Positions 9,114 to 15,594 of a DNA stretch of 64,000 nt are shown here, piece by piece. A program made the position numbers and the translations under genes. Position 1 is the first letter of the stretch. The number at the start of each line of letters is the position of its first letter. This stretch comes from Comamonadaceae bacterium (GTDB lineage Bacteria > Pseudomonadota > Gammaproteobacteria > Burkholderiales > Burkholderiaceae_C). The DNA lies in contig JAAFJC010000004.1 of NCBI GenBank assembly GCA_013297925.1, forward strand, positions 37,287-101,286. The letters are read 5' to 3'. The notes under the pieces were generated by a model that saw nothing but the letters and a program-made list of their open reading frames with translations, did no database searches and had not been told where the DNA came from.

Positions 9114-9155
9114 ATTCAATAGCACCCTGCGCATATTCCATGCCGGCGAGAGCCA
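9108..9155 (+). repeat. Dispersed repeat family A, copy 2
   Basis: Pattern CTATGAATTCAATAGCACC then GCGCATATTCC and ATGCCGGCGAG. It overlaps the last codons of the HEPN gene and contains its stop codon. Confidence 0.85.
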
Positions 9156-9181
9156 TGAAATTCGTTTAAATCAACCAACCC

Positions 9182-9667
9182 ATGTTCTATCTTGACCTCT
9201 TTGCCGCATTGCATCGCCACCGCGTCGAATACGTCTTGATTGGCGGTTTGGCTGTGGCGCTGCATGGCATTGAGCGCAACACCATGGATATTGATGTCAG
9301 CGTCGTCGTCACGCCGGGCAACATGCAGCATCTCCTGCAAGCCGCGCAAGAGCTCGGTCTCACGCCCATGCTGCCCGTGCCCCTCGCCACCCTCACCGCG
9401 ATAGACACACTCAAAGACTGGCACGCCACCCGCAACCTCCAAGCCTTCTCCCTGCGCAGCGATGCCCTCGCAGGCGTGAGCCTCGATATTCTGCTTTTCC
9501 CGCCCGTCGATCCGCAAGGCATGTGCCAGCGCGCCCTCACCTTGGATGTATCCGGCGTGCCCGTGGTGCTCGCCAGTATTGACGATTTGATCGCCCTCAA
9601 GCAAAGTGTGGCCAGACCGATAGACTTGGCAGATATCGAACACCTCAAGCGCCTGAAAACAGCATGA
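9182..9667 (+). CDS. Nucleotidyltransferase-like protein (NTase)
   Basis: 161-residue protein of the nucleotidyltransferase superfamily. The core motif is LIGGLAVALHGIERNTMDIDV with GG21-22 and metal ligands D36 and D38. The C-terminal part (SIDDLIALKQSV.RPIDLADIEHL) resembles the helix that follows the core in AbiEii/MNT-like families. Such proteins are often toxins or antitoxins in two-gene modules. It overlaps the next small ORF by 4 bp (ATGA). A relative with the same motif (LIGGMAVGLHGFVRATKDIDL) is at 35744-36241, also paired with a small ORF. The exact reaction is unknown. Confidence 0.8.
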   Translation: MFYLDLFAALHRHRVEYVLIGGLAVALHGIERNTMDIDVSVVVTPGNMQHLLQAAQELGLTPMLPVPLATLTAIDTLKDWHATRNLQAFSLRSDALAGVSLDILLFPPVDPQGMCQRALTLDVSGVPVVLASIDDLIALKQSVARPIDLADIEHLKRLKTA

Positions 9668-9870
9668 ACACCCCATCGCCCGCACACAACGCGCTGCAAA
9701 CCGACCTGCGCGCCCAACGCACCTACCATGTCAGCGACGCACGCCTGCACGCCTTCGGCCAACTGAACTATGCGCAGCGGCTGCAATGGGTCGAGCAATG
9801 TTCACAATTTGTACGGATGGCGCAGGCGGCTAAGGCAACAGCCCTCGTTCAATCGCGTGTAAGCGCATGA
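9664..9870 (+). CDS. 68-residue partner ORF between NTase and nuclease-like gene
   Basis: Small cytoplasmic protein with no family I recognise. It is mostly helical and Gln/Ala-rich, with a pattern (HAFGQLNYAQRLQWVEQCSQF) that recalls small helical partners of NTase toxins. It starts at an ATGA overlap with the NTase and its stop overlaps the ATG of the next gene in the same way. This double overlap is the main evidence that it is a real gene. Base composition is host-like, unlike the gene that follows. Confidence 0.7.
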   Translation: MNTPSPAHNALQTDLRAQRTYHVSDARLHAFGQLNYAQRLQWVEQCSQFVRMAQAAKATALVQSRVSA

Positions 9871-11306
9871 CGAACACTAGTAAGCCCATATTCTGGACAG
9901 ATGCCCTTGGTTTAGGCTTAACGCAAGCTGAAGTCGATTTCGTCATTCCTAATCTCCAGTCTGACTTACGACTTTACTTAGATCCATACCTCTTCTATCG
10001 TAGCAAGAACGAGGATTTTCAATCGGTGCACGCGATGTTGCACGAGTTTTTTGAAACAGCCATTTCCGAATTACGTAAAGGTAATGATCAAATAGCGAAA
10101 CGGATGCTAATGTTTCCTGAAGTTAAAGAAATTATGCTGGGTCATAGTGTTGGAACTCATTCAGGAAGAGGTTCTGGAGCACAACGTGGCGCGATTTTGT
10201 TCAACGAGTTGATAGCGAACTCCGAAATCCAAAAAAACGGTATCAAACATATTGCGGAAATGCAATTGATGATTGAGGGCGTTGGGCCTGACTTGATTAG
10301 CGATATGGTTGCAAACATCGCTAAACCATTTTTTATTGATTACACCCAAAGACAATGTGCAATTTACGGGATTCCGATGGAAAAAGGCATCTGCTTAGAG
10401 CACATTTTTGACTGGGAGCGTAAGGTTTGGGATGATCAGCATTTAGAGCTTCCCGTTAATCCTTTAAACATGCAACCCATTTTGCTTGTTCCCAAAACTG
10501 TAGTTCGACGGTTCATCACAATGGATTACAGAGATTTTTGGCAAAGAACATATCGATACATGCTTCGAGAGATGGAAACCGAGCCATCGCTTCAAACCCT
10601 GGGCAAGGAACCACTAGTTAAGTGGAAAGACATCAACGCAAAGTACTCTTTTAGTAAGGCTACTGTCGTTGCTGCTTTACGAAAATCTCCTGAGCTACGA
10701 CTTCAATACGTCAACAGGGTAGAAAACGAAGTGAAGGAGCAATTGAGTTTCGATATTGAAAGCGTAAAAGGCGCTGACGTTCGTATAACTTCTGCTGATG
10801 AATATGCAAACTTATTGAAGCAAGTTCTTCCCGGTCAAGCTGATGCGAAAGCTTATGAAAAACTAGTCTTGCGAATATTGACGCGTCTATTCGTCCCCCC
10901 GCTTGCTGATCCAAAAGAGCAAGTGCGATCCATTGATGGTAGAGAAATAAAAGATATCACTTTCTACAACTCAGCTGGCACTGGTTTCTGGCATGACATG
11001 AAGCTTCAGCACCGCAGTGTTTCTGTGGTCTTTGAAGTCAAAAATATGATTGATTTGGGTAATGAAGAATTCGGTCAATTATCGATGCGGCTAGACGATA
11101 TCAAAGGTACGTTTGGCGTATTAGTTGCTCGCGCCAAAGACAATCTTGATACGCAACGAGCCTATCGGCGCTTGTATTTGGAGCGCAAGATAGTTCTGAT
11201 ATTGACGGACAACGACTTAGTTAGCATGCTCAGATTAAAGCAAATGGGTGACGACCCGAGCTTGTCTCTGAGAGCGTTATACAGAAGCTTTGTTGATGCA
11301 GCTTAA
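9867..11306 (+). CDS. Putative PD-(D/E)XK nuclease-like protein of unrecognised family
   Basis: 479-residue protein I do not recognise. The first ~300 residues look like a mixed helical region starting TNTSKPIFWTDALGLGLTQ and including DLRLYLDPYLFYRSKN. The last ~160 residues carry what reads as a restriction-endonuclease fold: helix E331 (YEKLVLRILTRLF), strand with D363 (REIKDITFY), strand VVFEVKN with E390-x-K392, and a later helix GQLSMRLDDIKG. This is the E...D...ExK order of PD-(D/E)XK nucleases. The gene is visibly more AT-rich and uses different codons from both neighbours, which suggests recent acquisition. It is coupled by 4-bp overlap to the 68-aa ORF. A defence role is inference from context. 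Confidence 0.72.
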   Translation: MTNTSKPIFWTDALGLGLTQAEVDFVIPNLQSDLRLYLDPYLFYRSKNEDFQSVHAMLHEFFETAISELRKGNDQIAKRMLMFPEVKEIMLGHSVGTHSGRGSGAQRGAILFNELIANSEIQKNGIKHIAEMQLMIEGVGPDLISDMVANIAKPFFIDYTQRQCAIYGIPMEKGICLEHIFDWERKVWDDQHLELPVNPLNMQPILLVPKTVVRRFITMDYRDFWQRTYRYMLREMETEPSLQTLGKEPLVKWKDINAKYSFSKATVVAALRKSPELRLQYVNRVENEVKEQLSFDIESVKGADVRITSADEYANLLKQVLPGQADAKAYEKLVLRILTRLFVPPLADPKEQVRSIDGREIKDITFYNSAGTGFWHDMKLQHRSVSVVFEVKNMIDLGNEEFGQLSMRLDDIKGTFGVLVARAKDNLDTQRAYRRLYLERKIVLILTDNDLVSMLRLKQMGDDPSLSLRALYRSFVDAA

Positions 11307-11314
11307 GGTTGACT

Positions 11315-11866
11315 ATGTCGCACGCAATAACTGGCAATGAAATCCTCCACTTCTGGTTCTCCGAACTCACCGAGAAGCAGCATTTCGCCAAAGACGCGGC
11401 GCTGGATGCGTTGATTGCGCAGCGGTTTGGGGCGACTTTGGAGGCGGCGGCGCGCTGTGAGCTGTTTGGCTGGCGGGCTTCCCCTTCCGGGCGGCTGGCA
11501 GAGATCATTGTGTTGGATCAGTTTTCGCGCAATGTGTGGCGCGACACGCCGCGCGCCTTTGCGCAAGATGCGCTGGCACTCATGCTCGCGCAGGAGCTGG
11601 TGGCCAGCGGCGGCGATGCGAAGCTCTCCACGCGCGAGCGCTATTTTGCCTACATGCCCTATATGCACAGCGAATCGCTGGCCGTGCACCAAGAAGCCCC
11701 GCGCCTATTCGCCCTGCCCGGCCTAGAAAACGCCCTGCGCTTCGAACAACGCCACCTATCCATCCTAGAGCGCTTTGGCCGCTACCCCCACCGCAACGCG
11801 ATCCTGGGGCGAGAATCCACAGCCGAAGAGCTGGCGTTTCTGCAGGAGCCAGGGTCTGGGTTTTGA
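11315..11866 (+). CDS. DUF924 family protein
   Basis: 183-residue cytoplasmic protein of the DUF924 family, function unknown; the fold is predicted to be helical. Family-typical segments are ILHFWFSELTEKQ near the start, LAEIIVLDQFSRNVWRDTPRAFAQD in the middle, and YMPYMHSESLAVHQEA followed by HLSILERFGRYPHRNAILGRESTAEELAFL. The ORF track begins at a TTG 6 bp upstream; the ATG at 11315 is preferred. Composition returns to the host pattern here, immediately after the AT-rich gene. Its closeness to the preceding gene (8 bp) may reflect insertion of that gene rather than a shared role. Confidence 0.85.
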   Translation: MSHAITGNEILHFWFSELTEKQHFAKDAALDALIAQRFGATLEAAARCELFGWRASPSGRLAEIIVLDQFSRNVWRDTPRAFAQDALALMLAQELVASGGDAKLSTRERYFAYMPYMHSESLAVHQEAPRLFALPGLENALRFEQRHLSILERFGRYPHRNAILGRESTAEELAFLQEPGSGF

Positions 11867-11873
11867 GCTAATA

Positions 11874-11929
11874 TGCTATTGATTGCGTAGCACTTCGCGC
11901 AGTTTACATGCCGGCTAAAGGCCAATTTC
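11874..11929 (+). repeat. Dispersed repeat family A, copy 3
   Basis: GCTATTGATTGCGTAGCAC head, CGCGCAGTTTAC and ATGCCGGCTA tail followed by GGCCAATTTC. It lies just downstream of the DUF924 gene. Confidence 0.85.
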
Positions 11930-11951
11930 ATCACTAATTTGAGCTCTATCT

Positions 11952-12890
11952 ATGCCTAGAAACGCTACCAAAGGCTCACGACAGCGTAAAGCTAAAACTC
12001 TCACAGAAATCGGCCTTTCAGCATGCGCCTTGGGCATCGCTTTCATCATCGTGCCGCTCTTTATGAGCAAGTCATTGATCGCGCAAGCTTTGAGCCCCTT
12101 GAAATACGTGGGCATGCTGGCTTTGCTGATTGGCATTGCCGCTCTGTGGATTGACTGGCTGCGCAAGCGCCAGCCATCTAAGCAAAATTTGGTTGAGGTC
12201 ATCCCCATAGCCCCTAAAGCAGATGCGCCATTTGCCAACGTCAAGGCTCACGCTCCTTCGCCTTCTGGCGTGAGTGAGCATACTCGCGCGCTCTCGCCAG
12301 CCGCTGGTACTGCGCCAGAGCGCGCTACAGCTTGGAGCCCTGCTGTGTTTGAAGCAATTGAATGGCGGCGCTTTGAAGCCGTCTGCGAGGCGCTTTTTGC
12401 GCAAGCTGGTTTTGAGACGAAATCTCAATCGCATGGTGCCGATGGTGGCGTGGACATTTGGCTCTACAGCCGCCATTCGAAAGACTCAGTGGCTTTGATC
12501 GTGCAATGCAAACACTGGCGCGGCAAGGAGGTGGGTGTGAAGGAGCTGCGCGAGTTTCTGGGCGTGATGGCCTCAAACAAGATCATGCGCGGCACTTATG
12601 CGACCACATCAACCTATACATCCGAGGCATTGAAGTTTGCCAACAGCAACGGCATCAGTGCACTCGATGCTAACGGCCTTCTGGCGCTGATTGCCAAACG
12701 CTCTGAGCCGCAGCAGCAGGCATTGCTAGACGTGGCCTACGAAGGCGAATACTGGCGCCCCACCTGCGCCAGCTGCGGCGTAAAAATGCTCAGCCGCACA
12801 CCAAGCAAAGGCGGCGCAGCATTCTGGGGCTGCGCAAACTACCCGCGCTGCCGCTCCATGCTGCCTATGGCAAAAGGTGCGGCGCGTTAG
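11952..12890 (+). CDS. Membrane-anchored Mrr-like restriction endonuclease with topoisomerase-type zinc finger
   Basis: 312-residue protein. Two membrane segments lie at about 19-38 and 50-70, followed by a Pro/Ala-rich linker. An Mrr_cat-type nuclease domain (about 135-250) has WRRFEAVCEALFAQAGF, catalytic D168 (GADGGVDIWL) and Q185-C-K187 (IVQCKHWRGK). The C-terminus is a topoisomerase I-like zinc ribbon with C272, C275, C294 and C300 (CASCG...FWGCANYPRC). In known Mrr enzymes the nuclease cuts modified DNA. Tethering to the membrane suggests it acts on incoming or membrane-associated DNA, which is inference. It lies inside the toxin-antitoxin/defence island. Confidence 0.85.
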   Translation: MPRNATKGSRQRKAKTLTEIGLSACALGIAFIIVPLFMSKSLIAQALSPLKYVGMLALLIGIAALWIDWLRKRQPSKQNLVEVIPIAPKADAPFANVKAHAPSPSGVSEHTRALSPAAGTAPERATAWSPAVFEAIEWRRFEAVCEALFAQAGFETKSQSHGADGGVDIWLYSRHSKDSVALIVQCKHWRGKEVGVKELREFLGVMASNKIMRGTYATTSTYTSEALKFANSNGISALDANGLLALIAKRSEPQQQALLDVAYEGEYWRPTCASCGVKMLSRTPSKGGAAFWGCANYPRCRSMLPMAKGAAR

Positions 12891-12913
12891 CCGTGGTTTA
12901 AGAGCGGCCAATC

Positions 12914-12969
12914 ACTATGAATTAGATAGCGTTCTGCGCAGATTCTATGCCGCCGATATGCCAATTTCA
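12914..12969 (+). repeat. Dispersed repeat family A, copy 4
   Basis: CTATGAATTAGATAGCGTTC head, GCGCAGATTCTATGCCGCCGA, then TATGCCAATTTC. It is the main content of the 265-bp gap between the Mrr-like gene and dinJ. Confidence 0.85.
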
Positions 12970-13021
12970 ATGAAGAATCCTGCAATAAATCCAATATGGG
13001 CAAGGTGAATATTTCGGTAAA

Positions 13022-13047
13022 TTTAACTGTATAATTAAACAGTTAAA
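13022..13047. promoter_or_regulatory. Inverted repeat upstream of dinJ-like gene
   Basis: Perfect 9-bp arms TTTAACTGT and ACAGTTAAA separated by 8 bp of AT-rich sequence (TATAAT-like centre). It lies about 110 bp upstream of the antitoxin start, so it could be an operator, although the nearer palindrome at 13100 is the better candidate. Confidence 0.4.
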
Positions 13048-13099
13048 TGATATATTTCAAACCTGATTCCTCCTGTCAATTGAAGCAAACGGCGCTGAT

Positions 13100-13122
13100 T
13101 TGTAGTCACACGAAGACTACAA
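13100..13122. promoter_or_regulatory. Candidate DinJ-type operator
   Basis: Perfect 8-bp arms TTGTAGTC and GACTACAA around a 7-bp centre, 33 bp before the antitoxin ATG. The position and symmetry fit binding by a dimeric ribbon-helix-helix antitoxin that represses its own operon. Confidence 0.5.
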
Positions 13123-13155
13123 TAGAAGCCATTCAATCGACCTTTGGAGCTTCCC

Positions 13156-13437
13156 ATGATCACAGCTGACACCTACGTTCGCGCCCGCATTGACACTGCG
13201 ACGAAAGATCGCGCGGCTGTGGCTTTAGAAGCGATGGGTTTGTCTATTTCTGATGCGATTCGCTTGCTGATGATGCGTGTGGCGGATGAGCGCAAGCTGC
13301 CGTTTGAGATCAAGGTGCCGAACGCGACGACGCGCGCTGCGATGGCGGAAGCTGAGCAGATCATCAAAACGCGCCGCGCGCGCTACAAGAATGCCAAAGA
13401 AGTATTCGATGAACTTGAAAAGCAAACCAGCAAGTAG
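13156..13437 (+). CDS. dinJ: RelB/DinJ-family antitoxin
   Basis: 93-residue antitoxin. The N-terminus is a ribbon-helix-helix region (YVRARIDTATKDRAAVALEAMGLSISDAIRLLM), the RelB/DinJ signature. The C-terminal tail is charged and neutralises the toxin in the family. The ORF track starts at a TTG at 13144, but GGAG at 13146-13149 places the start at the ATG 13156. It overlaps the toxin gene by 29 bp. Confidence 0.9.
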   Translation: MITADTYVRARIDTATKDRAAVALEAMGLSISDAIRLLMMRVADERKLPFEIKVPNATTRAAMAEAEQIIKTRRARYKNAKEVFDELEKQTSK

Positions 13438-13738
13438 CAAACGCGCTAACCTGCCCCGAGAAATCGATCTTTCCAAAGCTTTCATCAAAGACTGGAAACG
13501 CTTAGAGCATTCTGGCCGCTACGACATGCGCGTGCTCAAAGAAGCGATGACGCTCTTGATCAACAACGATGCGCCGCTCGGCCCAGAATGGCTAGATCAC
13601 CCACTCAAAGGCGATTGGGAAGGCCATCGTGAATGCCATATCGGCGGCGATTTCTTATTGATCTATTCAACAGACGACAGGGAGCCCAGCGGCATGGTGG
13701 TGTTTGTGCGCGCGGGCACGCATTCGGAGCTTTTTTGA
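13409..13738 (+). CDS. yafQ: YafQ-family mRNA interferase toxin
   Basis: 109-residue RelE-superfamily toxin that in the family cleaves mRNA on the ribosome. The YafQ signature is clear: KDWKRLEHSGRYD, then HPLKGDWEGHRECHIGGDFLLIY, which contains the catalytic-histidine region. The ORF track starts far upstream at 13277 in a nonsense extension. ATG 13409, inside the antitoxin 3' end, begins MNLKSKPASSKRANLP and fits the family. Translation is coupled to the antitoxin by a 29-bp overlap. The C-terminus (FVRAGTHSELF) is the usual end. Confidence 0.9.
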   Translation: MNLKSKPASSKRANLPREIDLSKAFIKDWKRLEHSGRYDMRVLKEAMTLLINNDAPLGPEWLDHPLKGDWEGHRECHIGGDFLLIYSTDDREPSGMVVFVRAGTHSELF

Positions 13739-13803
13739 AACTTGAAGAAAGCACTAGAAATCGCGGATATCCACAACATGGTCATAAAAGATTGAGTCAA
13801 GAA

Positions 13804-13823
13804 TATTAGCAAATATGCTAATA
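13804..13823. promoter_or_regulatory. Candidate operator of HigB/HigA-like module
   Basis: Perfect 8-bp arms TATTAGCA and TGCTAATA around AATA, ending 11 bp before the toxin start. The right arm runs into AATATATAAC, a likely -10 region, so antitoxin binding would block RNA polymerase. Confidence 0.6.
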
Positions 13824-13834
13824 TATAACAACGT

Positions 13835-14161
13835 ATGAACTGGTCAATCAGCTACTACAACGAGAAGGTACGCAAGCGGGTCTATGCGATGCCTACAGAG
13901 ATATTGGCGGACTATGTGCGCCTTACAGATGCAATGAGTTTGTATGGCGCTGATCTACGCATGCCGCATTCGCGGCCGATGGGCGGCGGATTGTTTGAAT
14001 TGCGACCTAAAGGGCGCGAAGGGATTGGGCGGGTGTTTTATTGCACGCAAGTAGGCAAGTCGATCATGATACTTCACTCATTTGTGAAGAAAACGCCTGA
14101 TACGCCAGACCCAGAGCTGCGCATAGCGCGTCAACGTTTAAAGGATGTACAAAATGGCTGA
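13835..14161 (+). CDS. HigB-like (Gp49/DUF891) toxin
   Basis: 108-residue RelE-fold toxin of the phage-derived Gp49-like family. Family-typical features are VYAMPTEILADYVRLTDAMSLYG, LFELRPKGREGIGRVFYCT and the C-terminal ILHSFVKKTPDTPDPELRIARQRL, where HSFVKKT.KTP is the hallmark. It comes first in the operon, with the antitoxin second, the reversed order usual for HigBA. It is probably a ribosome-dependent mRNA interferase by family. AT-rich regulatory DNA with a palindrome lies directly upstream. Confidence 0.88.
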   Translation: MNWSISYYNEKVRKRVYAMPTEILADYVRLTDAMSLYGADLRMPHSRPMGGGLFELRPKGREGIGRVFYCTQVGKSIMILHSFVKKTPDTPDPELRIARQRLKDVQNG

Positions 14162-14462
14162 TACTGGCTACAAACCTGTGCCGCACAACGCGGCTTTCCG
14201 CAAGTCTCTTCTGGCTAAGCCAGGAGTGAAGCAGGCCTTCGATGCGCTAGAAGAGGAATACACGGCTTTGCACGCCATGCTCGATGCGCGCCAAGCCGCT
14301 GGTTTGACGCAAGCCGATGTGGCCAGCCGCATGGGCACCACCGTGTCCGCCGTCTCTCGCCTAGAAGCATCGCTGCGCAGCGAGAAGCACTCTCCTTCGT
14401 TTGCCACGCTGCGCAAATACGCACAGGCTTGCGGCAAGAAGCTGATGATTCAGATGGTTTGA
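14154..14462 (+). CDS. XRE-family antitoxin (HigA-like)
   Basis: 102-residue helix-turn-helix protein paired with the preceding toxin. The HTH occupies about residues 43-97 (LDARQAAGLTQADVASRMGTTVSAVSRLEASL), followed by PSFATLRKYAQACGKKLMIQ, the typical end of HigA/Cro-C1 antitoxins. AAGGA at 14141-14145 favours ATG 14154 over the ATG at 14145. The gene overlaps the toxin 3' end by 8 bp. It is expected to bind the palindrome at 13804-13823. Confidence 0.88.
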   Translation: MADTGYKPVPHNAAFRKSLLAKPGVKQAFDALEEEYTALHAMLDARQAAGLTQADVASRMGTTVSAVSRLEASLRSEKHSPSFATLRKYAQACGKKLMIQMV

Positions 14463-14478
14463 GGGCTTTGGGTGCTCT

Positions 14479-14532
14479 GCTATTAATTGAGTAGCACTCT
14501 GCGCTTATTCTACGCCGGCGATACGCCAATTC
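14479..14532 (+). repeat. Dispersed repeat family A, copy 5
   Basis: GCTATTAATTGAGTAGCAC, GCGCTTATTC and TACGCCGGCGATACGCCAAT. It lies between the convergent HigA-like and NYN-domain genes. Confidence 0.9.
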
Positions 14533-14549
14533 GGCTTGAATTCCGCCTA

Positions 14550-15308
14550 TCAGCCTGTTGTCTCAACGCGCTTAATCCGTATGAGCAAGTTGCTGATGGA
14601 GCCGCCATCGGGTTTGGCCACGGGCTGATCCTTCACTTCCACGTATTTCAACGAGCGCACCAGCTCACTCAGCTTTTTGAATCCGTAGTTGCGAGCATCA
14701 AAGGCGGGGTTGGTTTTACCGATATAGCTGCCCACTGGCCCCAAGGCAGCCCAGCCATCCTCGCGTGCGCTGGCATCCACGGCGGCGATGATCAGCGGGC
14801 GCAGCTTGCGCACATCTTCCACGATCTCTGGGCTCGCTTTCGCTGTGTCTTTTTCTGGCTCAGCTGCTTGGCGCAAGATTTCTGTGTAAACGAATTTGTC
14901 GCACGCGGCGACGAAGGGCTCGGGCGTTTTGCGCTCTCCAAAGCCGTAAACCAAGAGGCCTGCCTCGCGGATGCGGGTGGCGAGGCGGGTGAAATCGCTG
15001 TCGCTGCTGACGAGGCAGAAGCCATCGACCTTGCCTTCATGCAATACATCCATCGCATCAATGATGAGCGCGGAATCCGTGGCATTTTTGCCGGTGGTGT
15101 AGCTGAACTGCTGAATCGGCTGGATGGCCATCGTGTGCAACACGTCTTTCCAGCTCTTGAGCTGAGTCGTCGTCCAGTCGCCATAGGCGCGTTTGATGGT
15201 TGCCGTGCCGTATCGCGATACTTCGGCCAGCAGCTCCTGCACGACGGAGGCTTGCGCGTTGTCAGCGTCTATCAACACAGCCAGCTTCTGATTCGTGTTC
15301 GTCGCCAT
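14550..15308 (-). CDS. NYN-domain ribonuclease-like protein with C-terminal LOTUS/OST-HTH-like region
   Basis: 252-residue cytoplasmic protein. The NYN (PIN-like, LabA/DUF88) domain spans about 8-150, with acidic residues D14, D16 and N17 (VLIDADNAQ), NATDSALIIDAMDVL and LVSSDSDFTRLATRIREAGL. The C-terminal 75 residues (LRPLIIAAVDASAREDGWAALGPVGSYI.K..PAFDARNYGFKKLSELV) match the OST-HTH/LOTUS RNA-binding pattern. The track ORF begins 58 codons upstream inside a family A repeat; GGAG just before ATG 15308 sets the start here. A role in RNA processing is inferred from the domains. Confidence 0.88.
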   Translation of the reverse strand: MATNTNQKLAVLIDADNAQASVVQELLAEVSRYGTATIKRAYGDWTTTQLKSWKDVLHTMAIQPIQQFSYTTGKNATDSALIIDAMDVLHEGKVDGFCLVSSDSDFTRLATRIREAGLLVYGFGERKTPEPFVAACDKFVYTEILRQAAEPEKDTAKASPEIVEDVRKLRPLIIAAVDASAREDGWAALGPVGSYIGKTNPAFDARNYGFKKLSELVRSLKYVEVKDQPVAKPDGGSISNLLIRIKRVETTG

Positions 15309-15392
15309 GGGTTTTCTCCAAAAGCCTATCGTAAAGGTTTCAGCGCGTTCGCGGTGCGCACCCAGGCTGAGAGCGAGGAGAGTTGGCAACTT

Positions 15393-15448
15393 GCTATTTT
15401 TTGAATAGCACTCCGCGCAAATTCCATGCCGGCGATATGACGATTTCA
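15393..15448 (+). repeat. Dispersed repeat family A, copy 6
   Basis: GCTATTTTTTGAATAGCAC, CGCGCAAATTCC and ATGCCGGCGATATGACGATTT. It lies in the divergent region between the NYN gene and ggt. Confidence 0.9.
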
Positions 15449-15492
15449 CTTTAAAATCTCTGTCTAAGGTTGCAAAACGCAAGCTTAGAGAT

Positions 15493-15546
15493 TGCTATGG
15501 ATTAAGTAGCACTCTGCGCAGATTCTATGCCGGCGATTTACCGATT
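15493..15546 (+). repeat. Dispersed repeat family A, copy 7
   Basis: GCTATGGATTAAGTAGCAC, GCGCAGATTC and TATGCCGGCGATTTACCGATT. It lies 100 bp from copy 6 in the same orientation; the two form a tandem pair upstream of ggt. Confidence 0.9.
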
Positions 15547-15594
15547 GACTTGCCATGGGCGGTGTGTACGATGCTTGGCAGGAGAGACCATTTG

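Noticed and set aside
14487-15404. 305-aa forward ORF
   Set aside because: Antisense of the NYN-domain gene and repeat copies; no family resemblance.
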